64,000 nt of DNA from assembly GCA_017999915.1 (NCBI GenBank), contig JAGNKX010000019.1, positions 26,379-90,378 of the forward strand, read 5' to 3'. Made by a program: the position numbers and the translations under genes. This document shows, piece after piece, positions 51,795 through 59,318 of this stretch (its first letter is position 1; each line of letters starts with the position of its first letter). The stretch comes from Spirochaetota bacterium. GTDB taxonomy: Bacteria; Spirochaetota; UBA4802; UBA5550. The notes under the pieces are model-generated. The model searched no databases. It was given only the letters and a program-made list of their open reading frames with translations, and was not told where the DNA came from.

Positions 51795-52013
51795 TCATAT
51801 CCCGCCCGCCTTTTTCGTCGTATAGTAAGTGAAATCGGTCTGGATCGGCGTGTATTCTTCGTTTAAAAGCGAAGATGATATCGGGTAGTCCGCCGTGGTG
51901 CGGTTGCATGCCGTGGGTACGTTGTAAAGGACACAGATCCTGAGGAGCGCCTTGACATCGACATCATGGGGCTGCGGCTCCATCGGGTCACGGAGTTTGA
52001 CATGGCGAAAGGG
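51795..52013 (-). pseudogene. mgsA: Remnant of a methylglyoxal synthase gene (3' part only)
   Basis: The minus-strand frame from 52013 to the stop at 51795 encodes about 72 residues whose core RDPMEPQPHDVDVKALLRIC and NVPTACNRTTADYPISSSLL is the C-terminal third of methylglyoxal synthase, which converts dihydroxyacetone phosphate to methylglyoxal. A stop codon lies at 52014-52016 in the same frame, and I see no N-terminal part (phosphate-binding and catalytic Asp region) upstream. An in-frame ATG at 51983 exists inside the conserved part, but a protein from it could not be active. The region 51643-52132 has otherwise no gene. This is best read as a decayed or truncated gene. Confidence 0.7.
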
Positions 52014-52132
52014 TTATGGTTACTCCCCGGTAAAAAAAATTCAAGTTTACAGCAGCCGTCACAGGAAATCTTGTTTTATTCTTGCAATGTTTTATCCTGT
52101 AGGCAATGATTTGTTGTAATGGGAAGGAATAT

Positions 52133-52648
52133 ATGAAAAAAATGGCGATTCTTTTTACTTTGATCTTTATATCGACGGGTCTTCATGCGGGTGACCCCCT
52201 TGATTCGGCAAAACTCGTATCTTTTCTGCCGAAGGCCGATGTCGATGGTTTTTCCCGTATCGTGTTTGACGCCATGTCACCGGTTGGCCGCATGACATCG
52301 GCCATGGTCCAGTATATCAAGATGCCGTCAAACCAAAAGGGAAAGGCGGAAATCATCTCGGTCAGCATTTCCATCATGGACGGCCTGCTGTATCGGGATT
52401 CGATCGACAGGCAGATTGCACCGCGCTCGAAGAACGATGAAGCGGTAACGGTCAAGGGAAAATACAAGGGTATCCGTAACAACAAGGATTCAGGACCCGA
52501 AACAAAACGCGCAATGGTTTCCTGGATAGTCGGCGGACGGTTTCTCCTTTCGATTCATGCCGATGGGTCGAATGATTTTTTATTCATTCAAAAATTTATC
52601 GATCTTGTCGATCTCAGTGGGCTTGAGGCGGTATCTGAAACCCGGTAA
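52133..52648 (+). CDS. Uncharacterised exported protein
   Basis: A 171-residue protein with a cleavable-looking signal peptide (MKKMAILFTLIFISTGLHAG). GGGAAGGAA precedes ATG 52133; the frame is open from 52106 but the earlier start is less likely. The mature part has a beta-rich segment (VQYIKMPSNQKGKAEIISVS, AVTVKGKYKGIRNNKDSGPE) and ends with SNDFLFIQKFIDLVDLSGLE, a pattern like small periplasmic proteins of unknown role. It is probably monocistronic or followed by the membrane protein at 52732. No family recognised. Confidence 0.65.
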   Translation: MKKMAILFTLIFISTGLHAGDPLDSAKLVSFLPKADVDGFSRIVFDAMSPVGRMTSAMVQYIKMPSNQKGKAEIISVSISIMDGLLYRDSIDRQIAPRSKNDEAVTVKGKYKGIRNNKDSGPETKRAMVSWIVGGRFLLSIHADGSNDFLFIQKFIDLVDLSGLEAVSETR

Positions 52649-52731
52649 GTATCACATATGCGACATGCGGGCGGTATAGAGAGAGAATGATGTTGCCAGC
52701 AGAAACACGGGTTTAAAAAAAGGAGGATGTG

Positions 52732-53304
52732 ATGTTAAAAAAAGTTACCATGCCAGATATCCAAGCGGCGCTGACCCAGAGCTATCTCCGGGTATCGCAA
52801 ATACTCTATTTCAGCATCATCATGGGAGCCTCGTTTTTTTTGGCCGTTGTCGTATTCATCTTCCTGCAGGGCCCCGGAAACGTCACCGCGGACGAACAAG
52901 CGGTAGACTTCATAAACAGGTTGTCCCTGGTCCATGGCGCCCTCTTCGCGGCGGCGCTGTTCCTGTCCGGTTTTCTCTACAGGCGGCTCCTCGGTGAGGA
53001 GAGAATTGAGGCGATGATGGGGCGCATGAATCCCGATGATAAAAGCAATTACGCATACTGTTACCTGGCCGTTATCCGCACGGCACAGATCATCCGGACG
53101 GCTATCCTTGAAATGGCTGTTTTTTTCGGACTGTTGGTCTGTTTTATGGCGGTAACCAATAAGGTCATGTATCAATACCCTTATTACTGGGCGAATGCCG
53201 GATCCTATGCCGTTTTCGTCATTATCATGATAAAGGATTTCCCCAGCCGTGAGAAGATTATGGAGCTTTTTAAGAACAAAATGAAGTACCTGCTGCAGTA
53301 TTGA
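52732..53304 (+). CDS. Uncharacterised four-helix membrane protein
   Basis: A 190-residue protein with four transmembrane helices: ILYFSIIMGASFFLAVVVFI, LVHGALFAAALFLSGFLY, TAILEMAVFFGLLVCFMAV and WANAGSYAVFVIIMIKDF. AGGAGG lies 5 bases before ATG 52732 (the GTG one codon earlier is too close to it). The layout of two helix pairs with a conserved-looking YLAVIRTAQIIRTAI segment is seen in several small membrane proteins of unknown function. Function unknown. Confidence 0.68.
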   Translation: MLKKVTMPDIQAALTQSYLRVSQILYFSIIMGASFFLAVVVFIFLQGPGNVTADEQAVDFINRLSLVHGALFAAALFLSGFLYRRLLGEERIEAMMGRMNPDDKSNYAYCYLAVIRTAQIIRTAILEMAVFFGLLVCFMAVTNKVMYQYPYYWANAGSYAVFVIIMIKDFPSREKIMELFKNKMKYLLQY

Positions 53305-53340
53305 TGATCTCTGTCACCCCGGCTTGCCGCAAAATCATCT

Positions 53341-54285
53341 TCACGCCTGGTTTATCCGGCCGGCCACCCACTGGATCGACTTCTTGAACTGGGCGTCTCC
53401 GCCGGCGCTGTTTCCTTCTTCCGGATAGACCTCGATAACCTTTTCGCTCCGGATATGGTTGAAGAGGCTGAAGACGCATTCCGGCGGCGACAGGGTGTCC
53501 TTGAAGCCGACCGTGGTCAGTACCGGGCATGATATTTTATCCGCAAAGTTAATCGCGTCAAAATAGGTGAGGTTATCCTTGACCTGCTTTTTCTTGGCCT
53601 TCAGCGTGGCGATAAATTCGTTTATTTCATTGGTCGCGTCGCTTTCAGAGATATTCTGGCTCATGGAGAGATGGCAGAAGGCGGGCGTTTCCATGACCAG
53701 GGCCGTGACACGGTCGGAAAAGGCGGCGGTGAAGATCGCGGCGGCCGCCCCGAAGCCCTTGCCGATGACGCCGATGGAGCTGCAGTTGATGTCCGGCACC
53801 AGGCGCAGCATGTCGATAGAGCGGTAGAGATCGAGGTATACGGCCTTCACGTAATAGGTGTCGCGATCGAGAATGTTTTCCACCATGTAACCGGGAGACG
53901 AGGGTTCTTCCTCGGAGTCGGCCGGCCTGATGATATCCGAATGCCCCCGGAGGGTCATGAAGAAATACGCCGCTGATTCATCCAGGTTCTGCTGCTGGTA
54001 CCGGACCTCGCTATTGTAGTCGTGGACATGGAGGATGACTTTCGGCTTGAGCGTGCCCCGGGGTATCAGGAGCTCGCCTGTTATGGCCGTTTTGGTGAAC
54101 CCCTTGTAGGTGACATCATAGCAGGCGAAGCGGTGCGTCGATTTGCGGCCGTTCTTGACCAGCTCCGTCTCCAGGGGGATCTTCCTGATCTCGGCGATGG
54201 ATTTCTCCCAGAACTGGTCAAAGTCGCTCTTTTTATCCAGGGGGGGGAGGTTCAGGAAATATTTGTCGAAATTGCTGAGGGGCAT
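53341..54285 (-). CDS. Acetyl xylan esterase-like alpha/beta hydrolase, probably catalytically inactive
   Basis: A 314-residue protein with the AXE1/cephalosporin-C deacetylase fold: N-terminal FDQFWEKSIAEIRKIPLETE, beta-strand KVILHVHDYNS, and SIDMLRLVPDINCSSIGVIG. In active members the nucleophile lies in G-x-S-x-G; here the elbow is GKGFG (residues 175-179), with Gly177 in place of Ser. The acidic residue is kept (Asp263 in VGFKDTLSPPECVF), but where the catalytic His is expected (YPxxGHEG) the sequence is YPEEGNSAGG, with Asn292. Two of three catalytic residues are therefore missing. No signal peptide, so cytosolic. It is convergent with the four-helix membrane protein gene; the next minus-strand gene ends 5 bases upstream. 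Confidence 0.75.
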   Translation of the reverse strand: MPLSNFDKYFLNLPPLDKKSDFDQFWEKSIAEIRKIPLETELVKNGRKSTHRFACYDVTYKGFTKTAITGELLIPRGTLKPKVILHVHDYNSEVRYQQQNLDESAAYFFMTLRGHSDIIRPADSEEEPSSPGYMVENILDRDTYYVKAVYLDLYRSIDMLRLVPDINCSSIGVIGKGFGAAAAIFTAAFSDRVTALVMETPAFCHLSMSQNISESDATNEINEFIATLKAKKKQVKDNLTYFDAINFADKISCPVLTTVGFKDTLSPPECVFSLFNHIRSEKVIEVYPEEGNSAGGDAQFKKSIQWVAGRINQA

Positions 54286-54290
54286 CGCTT

Positions 54291-54707
54291 TTAATTATTG
54301 GTCAATTTATAAAGTAGATAGTAATTGTTGCTGAGCAGAATATAGAGCAGAAATATCAGCACCGAGGAGGTGACGATAAAAAAGAAGAATATCGAAATAT
54401 AGTAAAGGGGTTTGCGCGCCAGGTACGTGACGATCTCGCGGACCGCCAGGCCCTCTTTCCTGAGGCGGTGGATCTTCAGGCCGAGGATAATGATCAAGAT
54501 GGCCGCAATCCCGAAAATGGAAAGGTCCTTGACGATGAAGTTGAAGGCGCTCTTGTTATTCACCGCGAAGATGGTGATGGGGTAGATCAGGAGGTTCATG
54601 ATGACCACCGATATGACGGCAACCGCCAGGGTGAATAGTGCGAGGGTCGATATATCCTTGAACCGGTCGCGGAGCTTCATTTTTTCATAGAGATTGCCGT
54701 TGTACAT
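54291..54707 (-). CDS. Uncharacterised small membrane protein
   Basis: A 138-residue protein with three transmembrane helices (LALFTLAVAVISVVIMNLLI, LSIFGIAAILIIILGL, YISIFFFFIVTSSVLIFLLY) and a short charged loop (KIHRLRKEGLAVREIVTYLA). The ATG at 54707 is preferred over the in-frame TTG at 54728. It lies 5 bases ahead of the esterase-like gene on the same strand, so the two are probably co-transcribed. No known family. Confidence 0.62.
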   Translation of the reverse strand: MYNGNLYEKMKLRDRFKDISTLALFTLAVAVISVVIMNLLIYPITIFAVNNKSAFNFIVKDLSIFGIAAILIIILGLKIHRLRKEGLAVREIVTYLARKPLYYISIFFFFIVTSSVLIFLLYILLSNNYYLLYKLTNN

Positions 54708-54787
54708 GGGTGTACCTGATCGTTCCAATGACCGCCGCGGCTCCGGGGCCGCACGATCCGTGCGGGGGCCTGCCGGAGGCGCCAGGG

Positions 54788-56026
54788 TTATTTTTTCTTG
54801 TTCGTGTCGTTCCGCTTTTTATCGTCTGTTTTGGCTGCGTCTTTTTTCACGTCTTTTTTCGCTTCATTGGGGTCTTCGCCCACGTCAACCCCCATTTCCT
54901 TGAGGGCCTTCCTAGCCGCCGACTGCACCTTCGCGCTCTGATCATTTTTCATTTTGTATTTTAAAATGTCAATAGTTCTTTTGTCCTTGAAATCTTTTAT
55001 CAGGCTGATTGCCTTGAGCCGCACCTGGGAGCTGTTGTGCCTGAGGGCGTTTATCAATTTCGGTATCGCGTCCGGGTCGCCCAGGGTCGCCAGGGCTGCG
55101 ATGGAATAGAGGTACAGGGTGTAGTACTTTTTTCGTTTTTTCAGCTCGTAGGAGTCGATGGTTTTTATGACGTCCTTAATGTCGGGCGCCGCGTCCTTCG
55201 CCCCGATCTTGGCCAGGGAATTGACGGCAAAGGCCCTCAGGGTGACGTTTTCATCTTCATCCTTGAATATTTTAAGGAGGACCCCTTTCGAATCCTGCGA
55301 CTGGGCCTTGCCGAGGAAGATCACCAGCTCTTCCTTGATCGCCATGTTGGTCTTGGGGCTTTCAATGGATTCCCGCGCAAAGGGAACCGTCTCGACGGCC
55401 TTGAATTCACCCAGCGTCTGGATCAGGGCGCTGGTCAGGTTGGAGTTCTTGCCCAGGTCGCGGGACTTGAGCTTCTGGATCAGCTTTTCCTTCGCGGTCA
55501 TCGCCTTTGTTTTCTTGAGGGCGTATATCGCCGCGACGCACACGTCCTCGGAGCGGTGATCGAGCTTTGCTGTCATGATGGGTATGGCGGAGGTTTCTTT
55601 CATCTCGCCCAGAACGGTAATGGTTTTTACCAGGAGCTCCGGCTCCTCCTCGTCTTTCACCACATCGAGTAGTTTCTTGACGAGCCTTGCCCGGATCGCG
55701 GGGTCCTTGATCTGCTGTATGCCGTTTACCGCGGTCAGGCGTTCCTCCTGGATGCCATAGTCAAGGGTCTGTTCTATCCATTGGGCCTTCTTTTCCTCTT
55801 TTTGCTTCGGGTCCTCTTCGGCTTTTTTTGGGGCGGCCTTGTCGTTTTGTTTCGATGTTTCTTTTGCGTCCTTGGCCGCGGATTTCCCGGGCGCTGCTTT
55901 ATTCTCGGCCGTTTTGGCTGCGGTCCCCGGCTTCGCCTCGGTTTTTGTTTCCGCCGCCGCTGCCGCAAGCCGGAGCGGCGTGACCGCGAGAAGTGATATC
56001 AGCAGGAAATAAAGCGTTTGTTTCAT
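54788..56026 (-). CDS. Exported HEAT-repeat protein with low-complexity Lys/Ala linkers
   Basis: A 412-residue protein. The start at ATG 56026 gives a clean signal peptide (MKQTLYFLLISLLAVTPL); ATG 56044 is in frame six residues earlier. A Lys/Ala/Glu-rich linker covers residues about 28-85 and another the last 30. Between them are HEAT-type repeats (YGIQEERLTAVNGIQQIKDP, VAAIYALKKTKAMTAKEKLI, SAALATLGDPDAIP-type units such as YSIAALATLGDPDAIPKLIN and LRHNSSQVRLKAISLIKDF). Such proteins are periplasmic scaffolds. It starts in the 158-base divergent region before the glycosyltransferase-like gene. Confidence 0.8.
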   Translation of the reverse strand: MKQTLYFLLISLLAVTPLRLAAAAAETKTEAKPGTAAKTAENKAAPGKSAAKDAKETSKQNDKAAPKKAEEDPKQKEEKKAQWIEQTLDYGIQEERLTAVNGIQQIKDPAIRARLVKKLLDVVKDEEEPELLVKTITVLGEMKETSAIPIMTAKLDHRSEDVCVAAIYALKKTKAMTAKEKLIQKLKSRDLGKNSNLTSALIQTLGEFKAVETVPFARESIESPKTNMAIKEELVIFLGKAQSQDSKGVLLKIFKDEDENVTLRAFAVNSLAKIGAKDAAPDIKDVIKTIDSYELKKRKKYYTLYLYSIAALATLGDPDAIPKLINALRHNSSQVRLKAISLIKDFKDKRTIDILKYKMKNDQSAKVQSAARKALKEMGVDVGEDPNEAKKDVKKDAAKTDDKKRNDTNKKK

Positions 56027-56201
56027 GATGTGCACCCGGTTCATCTGTTTGTTTTTGTTTACCTGTGGGTCCTGTTATTATCGGCATGATAATGATTTGA
56101 CAAAAAAAATTATAAGGGAACTCCTGAAAACGCAATAAGGATGCTCCCTTGGGGGAGACGCAGTCTCACGACAAATCTAGTATCGCAATAGGATCGGCGT
56201 T

Positions 56202-58268
56202 TTGTCCATTAAAAAAAAATTCGGGGATATCATCCGCTTTATAACGCGGCGCTGCGACGGTGTCCCGGCCATTGGGGGGATGAATGCGGCCGGGTCCTTC
56301 AATCCCCCTGATGCGGATGACCTCTCCCTTGCCCGAACCATGACCGCCTGCTTCCTCGCGGTCCTGTCCGGAGCGGATGCCCCGGGCCACGGCGAGGCCC
56401 TTCAGTACCTGGAAGGGATGAAGGGCGCGGGCCGGGAAGAGGCATCGAGGTTTTTCCTCGAAGGCGCCGCATTGGCCCTGCGCGAGGTGGAGACATCGTA
56501 CCGGGAGAACGATCGGTTCCGCCGCGCCTTTGAGGATCTCCACGAGGCCATATCCGGCGGCCCCCCGGGCGATGACATATTGAGGGACCTGGTCTGGGGC
56601 GCCTTTTTCCCCGAAGGCGTCATCAATGACGATCGATCCGCGGCCATCGCCGCACTGAGGGAAAAAAGGACCGTGCGGATCACGGGGCTGAATCAAGATC
56701 CGATACGGTTCCCGGAGCGGGAAATCCTCTTCACGGCCAACGCGCTTCTTACGGTTCCGTCCTCGCCGGAGCATCTTGAGGCGATTGATGCTGACCTGAG
56801 AGAGGCCATAGAGGAGACAATGAAAGAAGAACAGCTCTACTGGTATGACCATCCGATACCGGTGGGGACCCCGGCGGAGCGCAATGAGCTGGTCTATGGT
56901 CTCCGCCGCCTCTCCGAAGCAATGGACTACGAGGAGTCGGCCGGGCTTAAGGACCCGGAACACGATATCGATTGCGTTATTTCTGTTTCGGTCACGCACC
57001 GGGGCCTGCGCGATACGGCCCGGCCGTGGCTCGCGTCGCTCCTGGACGGCGCCGAAGGCGCCCGGGGCGTCAATCTCCATGTCTTCACCGAGGAAGACAC
57101 GGCGCGCCTCCTGGAGGATATCCTGCTTCCCGCGGCGCGTCAATACGACCCGGCTTCGGACGGCGCTTTGCTGCGGGAAGTCTTCGGTGTCGACGGCGAG
57201 TACGGGAGGCATTACAATTTTCTTAAGGCGATCGCCCGGTTCTGGAGCGTCTTCGTGTCCCCTGAAATCAGGGCGGCCTTCAAGATCGACCTGGACCAGG
57301 CCTTTCCCCAGGAGGAGCTGGCGCGCGAAACCGGGATGTCCGCCTTCGGGCATCTGCGCACGTCCCTCTGGGGCGCCCGGGGAAGGGACAGCGCCGGCGA
57401 CGAGGTCTATCTCGGCATGATCGCCGGGACCCTGGTCAACCGGAAGGACATCGCCGCGTCGGTCTTCACTCCCGATGTGCCGGTGCCGGACCGCGGTCCC
57501 TGCTGGGACGAAGCAGTGTTCTGGAGCGCCGTTCCCCAGGCCCTCTCCACCGAAGCGGAGATGATGGCGCGATACGGGGCGGGGCAGGGCCATGACGGCA
57601 GGACATCATGCCTGCAGCGCGTCCACGTCACCGGCGGAACCACCGGCATCCTGGTGGAGGCCCTCAGGAGGTACCGGCCCTTTACCCTGTCCCGCATCGG
57701 CAGGGCGGAGGACCAGGCCTATCTTCTGTCAGTGCTGTACAGGCGTGAATCGGGCGCCTATCTTCGGTATTGCCATGGCTCCGGCCTGGTGATGCGCCAC
57801 GACTCGGATCTTTTTGCCGATACGGCCGATGCCGCGCGGACCGGCAAGATCCTGGGCGACTATGTGCGCACCATGCTGTTTTCCGACTATGCCAGGGCCC
57901 TTCCCTGGGGCTGTGACCGCATGAAAAGCGCGGTGGATCCCTTCACCGGCTGCTTCATATCGGCCCTGCCGATAACTATCGTGTGTCTTCGTTTTGCCCT
58001 CAGGGCGGCCAGGATGATTGCCGAAAATGACCCGGAATCGCTCCGGTTCTTCACTGAAGGCATAGGGCGTCTCTCTGTTTTTCTGGATAATCATAGAAAA
58101 GGCAAAAATCCCATTGAAGATATGTATATGAAAGAAAAGCAGGGATGGGACCTCTATTATGATACCCTCGATTGTGTGGAGCGTGATATTAAAAGGAAAG
58201 ATCCCTTTGCCATGGTATTATTGGATAAGGCAAGGGTGTTCGTTGAATCTGTTAAGATTAAAAAATAG
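56202..58268 (+). CDS. Large uncharacterised protein, putative GT-A-type glycosyltransferase
   Basis: A 688-residue soluble protein without signal peptide. TTG 56202 is the first codon; AGGA lies 9 bases before it, and ATG 56280 is a possible later start. The N-terminal 170 residues are helical. The middle (about 230-420) has features of a GT-A nucleotide-sugar transferase: VISVSVTHRGLRDTARPWLA, GRHYNFLKAIARFWSVFVSP and a DxD-type metal motif in FKIDLDQAFPQEELARETG. Later segments FTPDVPVPDRGP and RIGRAEDQAYLLSVLYRR also suit such enzymes. The C-terminus is helical. I cannot name donor or acceptor. It appears monocistronic and is followed by a repeat cluster. Confidence 0.55.
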   Translation: MSIKKKFGDIIRFITRRCDGVPAIGGMNAAGSFNPPDADDLSLARTMTACFLAVLSGADAPGHGEALQYLEGMKGAGREEASRFFLEGAALALREVETSYRENDRFRRAFEDLHEAISGGPPGDDILRDLVWGAFFPEGVINDDRSAAIAALREKRTVRITGLNQDPIRFPEREILFTANALLTVPSSPEHLEAIDADLREAIEETMKEEQLYWYDHPIPVGTPAERNELVYGLRRLSEAMDYEESAGLKDPEHDIDCVISVSVTHRGLRDTARPWLASLLDGAEGARGVNLHVFTEEDTARLLEDILLPAARQYDPASDGALLREVFGVDGEYGRHYNFLKAIARFWSVFVSPEIRAAFKIDLDQAFPQEELARETGMSAFGHLRTSLWGARGRDSAGDEVYLGMIAGTLVNRKDIAASVFTPDVPVPDRGPCWDEAVFWSAVPQALSTEAEMMARYGAGQGHDGRTSCLQRVHVTGGTTGILVEALRRYRPFTLSRIGRAEDQAYLLSVLYRRESGAYLRYCHGSGLVMRHDSDLFADTADAARTGKILGDYVRTMLFSDYARALPWGCDRMKSAVDPFTGCFISALPITIVCLRFALRAARMIAENDPESLRFFTEGIGRLSVFLDNHRKGKNPIEDMYMKEKQGWDLYYDTLDCVERDIKRKDPFAMVLLDKARVFVESVKIKK

Positions 58269-58300
58269 ACATTTTGTAGGTTTTATAGATATTTGAATTT

Positions 58301-58434
58301 TTACTCTGACACCGGTATTTTTTTCAGCACACTCCGATAGTTATCGGCCCATTGTTGCTTTGACACCGGTTGGTGCCGATAGTTATCGGTGCGTGGTTTG
58401 CTCTGACCCCTGGCCGGGGACCGATAACTATCGG
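58301..58434. repeat. Cluster of three CCGATAGTTATCGG palindromes with CTCTGAC motifs
   Basis: Palindromes at 58334-58347, 58376-58389 and 58421-58434 (the last in the opposite orientation). They alternate with TTACTCTGACACC (58301), TTGCTTTGACACC (58355) and TTGCTCTGACCCC (58398). This is the densest cluster of the element in the window and shows its unit: one CTCTGACMCC word and one palindrome. The region 58269-58476 contains no gene. Confidence 0.75.
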
Positions 58435-58476
58435 TATGAAAATGGACCCGGCACTTAGCCCTGATCCGCCGGCATT

Positions 58477-58779
58477 TCATTCGTTGCCCAATATCTTTTT
58501 AAGGGAATCCACCTTTCCCTTCATTCGTTCATCCATGCCTTCGCGGTAGTCCACCTTCAGCACCATGTAGACCCGGCTGCTGTGGTTCTTCATGGCATCC
58601 ATGCATTCCCTGGCGACACGTATGACCTCATCCCAATCTCCTTCGAAGCAGGTGCTCATGGGCCCCATCTGGTAATCAAGGCCGCTTCCCTGGATGATTT
58701 TCACGGCTTCCGCCACATAGGAACTTACGCTTTCGCCTTTATCAAGAGGAAATATGGTAAGGTCTGCCAGTGCGCTCAT
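58477..58779 (-). CDS. Thiamine-binding protein of the MTH1187/YqgV family
   Basis: A 100-residue protein with the ferredoxin-like fold of the MTH1187/DUF77 family: ALADLTIFPLDKGESVSSYV at the N-terminus, YQMGPMSTCFEGDWDEVIRV in the centre and VYMVLKVDYREGMD later. Family members bind thiamine or related pyrimidines as dimers of such subunits. It is a single gene; no thiamine transport or synthesis genes are close. The GAGAATACCCG bases upstream contain GGAGAA as the likely ribosome site. Confidence 0.85.
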   Translation of the reverse strand: MSALADLTIFPLDKGESVSSYVAEAVKIIQGSGLDYQMGPMSTCFEGDWDEVIRVARECMDAMKNHSSRVYMVLKVDYREGMDERMKGKVDSLKKILGNE

Positions 58780-59318
58780 CGGGTATTCTCCTTTTGAATT
58801 GTCAATGTGTCGCTCTAATAAAAGATGGAACAGGATTATTCTATGAAACGATTTATTGTTGCGGCAATACTTTTTTATTTCCCGATATTATAATGGAGAA
58901 GGTATTAGATCGATTGAGCCGGTTTTTTATCGCGATCAATGGTTTACTGATTTTGCAGTTGTATTTTTGGGTAGATATTATAATGAAGTCATATCACTTC
59001 TATTCTGAATCTAAATAACGTCCTGACAATTTGTCAACTAACTATTGAGGGATTATATTTTGACAAAAATATATAAAATATATAATAAAATAAAACTAAT
59101 AAAATACTAATAAATGTTTTTAAAAAAAAGCCTGTACGGGCTGAAAAAAATTTGATATTCCCATTGCCAGTTACTATATTTAAGCGGTTGTACAGAGGAT
59201 TATCAGGGTATTAATAATGAGATCTTATACGCACAATCCTCGCTCTCAATTGGCGGATTGTTGCTTAGGGGATTGGGGAAGTTTAAGCAGGTCAGTTGTG
59301 AAATATGAAATAACATCG
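58780..59318. other. Long AT-rich intergenic region
   Basis: No supported gene. A 41-codon frame at 58893-59018 encodes one hydrophobic helix (FFIAINGLLILQLYFWVDII) but has no ribosome site and is not accepted. The stretch 59040-59160 is almost pure A/T and contains the promoter listed separately. A short AGCC/GGCT hairpin lies near 59130. Confidence 0.5.
59060..59088 (+). promoter_or_regulatory. Strong promoter of the outer-membrane protein / repeat lipoprotein operon
   Basis: TTGACA at 59060-59065, a 17-base spacer and TAATAA at 59083-59088, inside an A/T tract. Initiation would be near 59095, giving a leader of about 120-220 bases before the outer-membrane protein start. Confidence 0.6.

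Noticed and set aside
51715..51909. 64-residue minus-strand frame overlapping the methylglyoxal synthase remnant
   Set aside because: It is a different frame from the MgsA-like residues, is rich in Pro/Gly/Arg and has no ribosome site.
58301..58434. CRISPR-like short array
   Set aside because: The repeated unit is a 14-bp palindrome with irregular spacing, mixed orientation and no constant-length spacers; it fits a REP-like repeat better.
58893..59018. 41-residue frame with one hydrophobic helix
   Set aside because: No ribosome binding site, AT-rich surroundings and no recognisable family; chance frames with hydrophobic content are common in such DNA.
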